Notes under the pieces: generated by a model
What the model saw: only the letters and a program-made list of their open reading frames with translations
Database searches by the model: none
What the model was told of the DNA's origin: nothing
Origin: Flammeovirgaceae bacterium
GTDB lineage: Bacteria > Bacteroidota > Bacteroidia > Cytophagales > Cyclobacteriaceae
Length of the DNA: 64,000 bases
Assembly: GCA_016712035.1 (NCBI GenBank)
Contig: JADJRT010000001.1
Location: 620,001 to 684,000 of the forward strand
Reading direction: 5' to 3'
In this document: piece after piece, positions 62,465-64,000 of the stretch
How positions within the stretch are numbered: position 1 is the first letter of the stretch
Layout of the letters: the number at the start of each line of letters is the position of its first letter
Made by a program: the position numbers and the translations under genes

Positions 62465-63436
62465 ATGAATTCTGCGACATCTCTGGTAAGGCTTGTTGAG
62501 CAAGAAATTAAAAAGCAACGCTTCGGCTCAAATCCAAAATCGCTTTACGACCCCATTCATTATATCATGAGGTTGGGGGGCAAACGCTTACGTCCTTTGT
62601 TAGCACTTCTGGCTTATTCTCTTTATAGAGATAATCCAAAATCAATTGTTAAGTATGCGACAGCCGTAGAGTTGTTTCACAACTTTACCCTGTTGCATGA
62701 CGACATCATGGATAAAGCACCTCTGCGAAGAGGAAAACCAACGGTCCATAAAAAATGGAATGTAAACACAGCCATCCTTTCGGGGGATGTAATGTTGGTA
62801 AAAGTATATGATCAATTTCTGGATCTCTCAGGTCAAACCTTAAAAGAACTATTACCGGTTTTCAATCAATGCGCTGCCGAAGTTTGCGAAGGTCAGCAGT
62901 GGGATATGGAATTTGAGACGAAGGCGAAAGTAACCGAGGCGCAGTATATTCAAATGATTAAACTCAAAACAGCTGTGTTGTTGGGTTTTAGTCTGGAGTT
63001 GGGCGCCTTGCTTGCTAATGCAGACCTGAGAGAACGAAAGGCCTTGAAGGAGTTTGGAATTAACATAGGTATTGGCTTTCAATTAAAAGACGATTTGCTT
63101 GATGTGTATGGAGATCAAAGCAAATTTGGCAAACAGGTAGGTGGCGATATCTTAGCCAATAAAAAAACTTATTTGCTGATTAAAGCGAAAGAAAAAGCGA
63201 AAGGAAGGGATAAGCAAGAACTGGAACATTGGATAACAGTTAGGAAGTTTAATAAATCGCAAAAAATAAAAGCGGTTACCGCACTTTATGATAGGCTTGC
63301 TATTGCGCAGTTGACAGAAATAAAAATAGCAGAATATTTTAAGCACGGATTTAAAAACCTCGAGCAGGTAACGGCATCCCCACAAAAGGAATTATTAATT
63401 CAGTTTACACAGAACCTGATTAGCAGACAAACATAA
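62465..63436 (+). CDS. Polyprenyl (octaprenyl-type) diphosphate synthase
   Basis: A 323-residue trans-prenyltransferase. The first aspartate-rich motif is LLHDDIMDKAPLRRGKPTVH (DDxxD) and the second GFQLKDDLLDVYGD; GGKRLRPLLALLAYSL and MIKLKTAVLLGFSLELGALL are further family blocks. It adds isopentenyl units to make the side chain of menaquinone or a related long isoprenoid. It follows rnr by eight bases in the same direction. Residues just before the first DDxxD set product length; they suggest a long-chain product but not the exact size. Confidence 0.93.
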   Translation: MNSATSLVRLVEQEIKKQRFGSNPKSLYDPIHYIMRLGGKRLRPLLALLAYSLYRDNPKSIVKYATAVELFHNFTLLHDDIMDKAPLRRGKPTVHKKWNVNTAILSGDVMLVKVYDQFLDLSGQTLKELLPVFNQCAAEVCEGQQWDMEFETKAKVTEAQYIQMIKLKTAVLLGFSLELGALLANADLRERKALKEFGINIGIGFQLKDDLLDVYGDQSKFGKQVGGDILANKKTYLLIKAKEKAKGRDKQELEHWITVRKFNKSQKIKAVTALYDRLAIAQLTEIKIAEYFKHGFKNLEQVTASPQKELLIQFTQNLISRQT

Positions 63437-64000
63437 CTACTTGCGATTATAATAGAGCAGCCGCCCTTTATGATTTTTTACAGTTTCGCTGAGCGTGTAG
63501 AACCCATTACCATTGAGTTGCCAGGCAATAGACTCACCTTGTGGTTCAGGATTGTAATTAAGGATTGTGCCTTCTGTTTGTAATAATTCTGGAATTGACA
63601 GACTGCCTGATCTTTTCCAATAATAAATCTGATCATAATTTTTTACTAAAACTTCCGATCCATCGGCTGAAATATCCGCAGCGACAACTCGGGAGAAGGG
63701 AAGGGTAGATTTTAATTCGGCATGCAAGGTATCTCCAACCGACCAGGGATTGGGAAGTTGGTATAGTCGTATTGAATCTTCACGTTTGGAAAGAATAAAG
63801 AAATCATTGGTAAGAGGATCTATCATCATCGCCTCGGTATCACGTACTCCATCACTAAGCTGAATGGCGAAAGTTTCAAATTCAGTTATTGTGAGATTAT
63901 CCTCATTCCGTGTAGGTTCAATAAAACGATAAATGATTTTGTAAGGATGGCGAGCTTCATTGTCGCCAATATCGCCTACGTATAAATAACTTTTTCCTGG
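63437..64000 (-). CDS. Beta-propeller-like protein, C-terminal part (partial)
   Basis: The frame is open to the window edge, giving the last 187 residues; the Met at 63829 is internal. The part reads like a secreted beta-propeller of a type common in Bacteroidota: SYLYVGDIGDNEARHPYKII, then DTEAMMIDPLTNDFFILSKR and VVAADISADGSEVLVKNYDQ. No catalytic site is seen. It converges tail to tail with the polyprenyl synthase with no gap. Family and role are not known to me. Confidence 0.7.
   Translation of the reverse strand, partial: PGKSYLYVGDIGDNEARHPYKIIYRFIEPTRNEDNLTITEFETFAIQLSDGVRDTEAMMIDPLTNDFFILSKREDSIRLYQLPNPWSVGDTLHAELKSTLPFSRVVAADISADGSEVLVKNYDQIYYWKRSGSLSIPELLQTEGTILNYNPEPQGESIAWQLNGNGFYTLSETVKNHKGRLLYYNRK

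Noticed and set aside
1..64000. tRNA, rRNA, CRISPR array or replication origin
   Set aside because: No cloverleaf with a T-loop, no regular spaced repeats, no DnaA-box cluster seen by eye; periodicity in the propeller genes is protein-level repetition.

Overview
The window reads as a chromosomal piece of a gliding-type Bacteroidota, most likely order Cytophagales. Supporting signs are gldD, a giant secreted protein with a type IX secretion (T9SS) C-terminal sorting domain, paired VPS10-like propeller proteins, the mutY-ssb-gldD block facing an HU gene, a bifunctional phosphoglucose/phosphomannose isomerase, a TTTG-N19-TAnnTTTG promoter, almost no Shine-Dalgarno signals, and several families of palindromic intergenic repeats. 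No tRNA, rRNA, CRISPR array, transposase or prophage was seen. The genus cannot be told from the sequence alone.

Layout. 1-4.6 kb: end of an M14 carboxypeptidase, a DinB-like protein, a PhyH-type dioxygenase, and a pair of ATP-grasp ligases, the second fused to a SET methyltransferase domain. 4.8-15.8 kb: a one-strand run of catabolic genes. It has a planctomycete-type cytochrome protein (DUF1549/DUF1553), its DUF1501 partner, a Tat-exported TIM-barrel protein and a DUF2231-cytochrome-LRR protein. These are followed by an SDR, a ROK kinase, a SIS protein, a MetE-like methyltransferase and a UlaG-like hydrolase. 15.8-26.1 kb: ctlX, a DinB/MDMPI protein, two VPS10-like propellers around a DUF4956-CotH pair. 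26.2-28.9 kb: hutF and hutG, split by a ~513 bp element made of a DUF559 endonuclease domain between two copies of a branched palindrome. 28.9-35.6 kb: a GH3 hexosaminidase, a PBP4-type carboxypeptidase, DinB, a lipoprotein, and a kinase-less sensor propeller. 35.7-43.5 kb: a compact operon of a secreted Gly-tailed protein, a 1957-residue T9SS cargo and an exported caspase-like peptidase. 43.6-51.7 kb: recG with a RelE/ParE-type pair in front, gldD-ssb-mutY, then HU, TPR, a 29-residue basic protein and RNase G. 51.8-64 kb: htpG, a MORN-like protein, yraN, PGI/PMI, lipB, a GH113-like protein, an ABC ATPase, a 3'-5' exonuclease, RNase R, a polyprenyl synthase and a partial beta-propeller-like protein.

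A caution applies to the whole window. About eighteen single-base (one possibly four-base) indels break otherwise intact reading frames, nearly all in homopolymer runs, and they hit housekeeping genes (rng, rnr) as readily as accessory ones. This looks like uncorrected long-read or single-coverage sequence error rather than gene decay. Each break is located in the gene entries, and broken genes are annotated over their full corrected span.

The most unusual items are the palindrome-flanked DUF559 element between hutG and hutF, the ATP-grasp/ATP-grasp-SET pair, and the caspase/T9SS operon.
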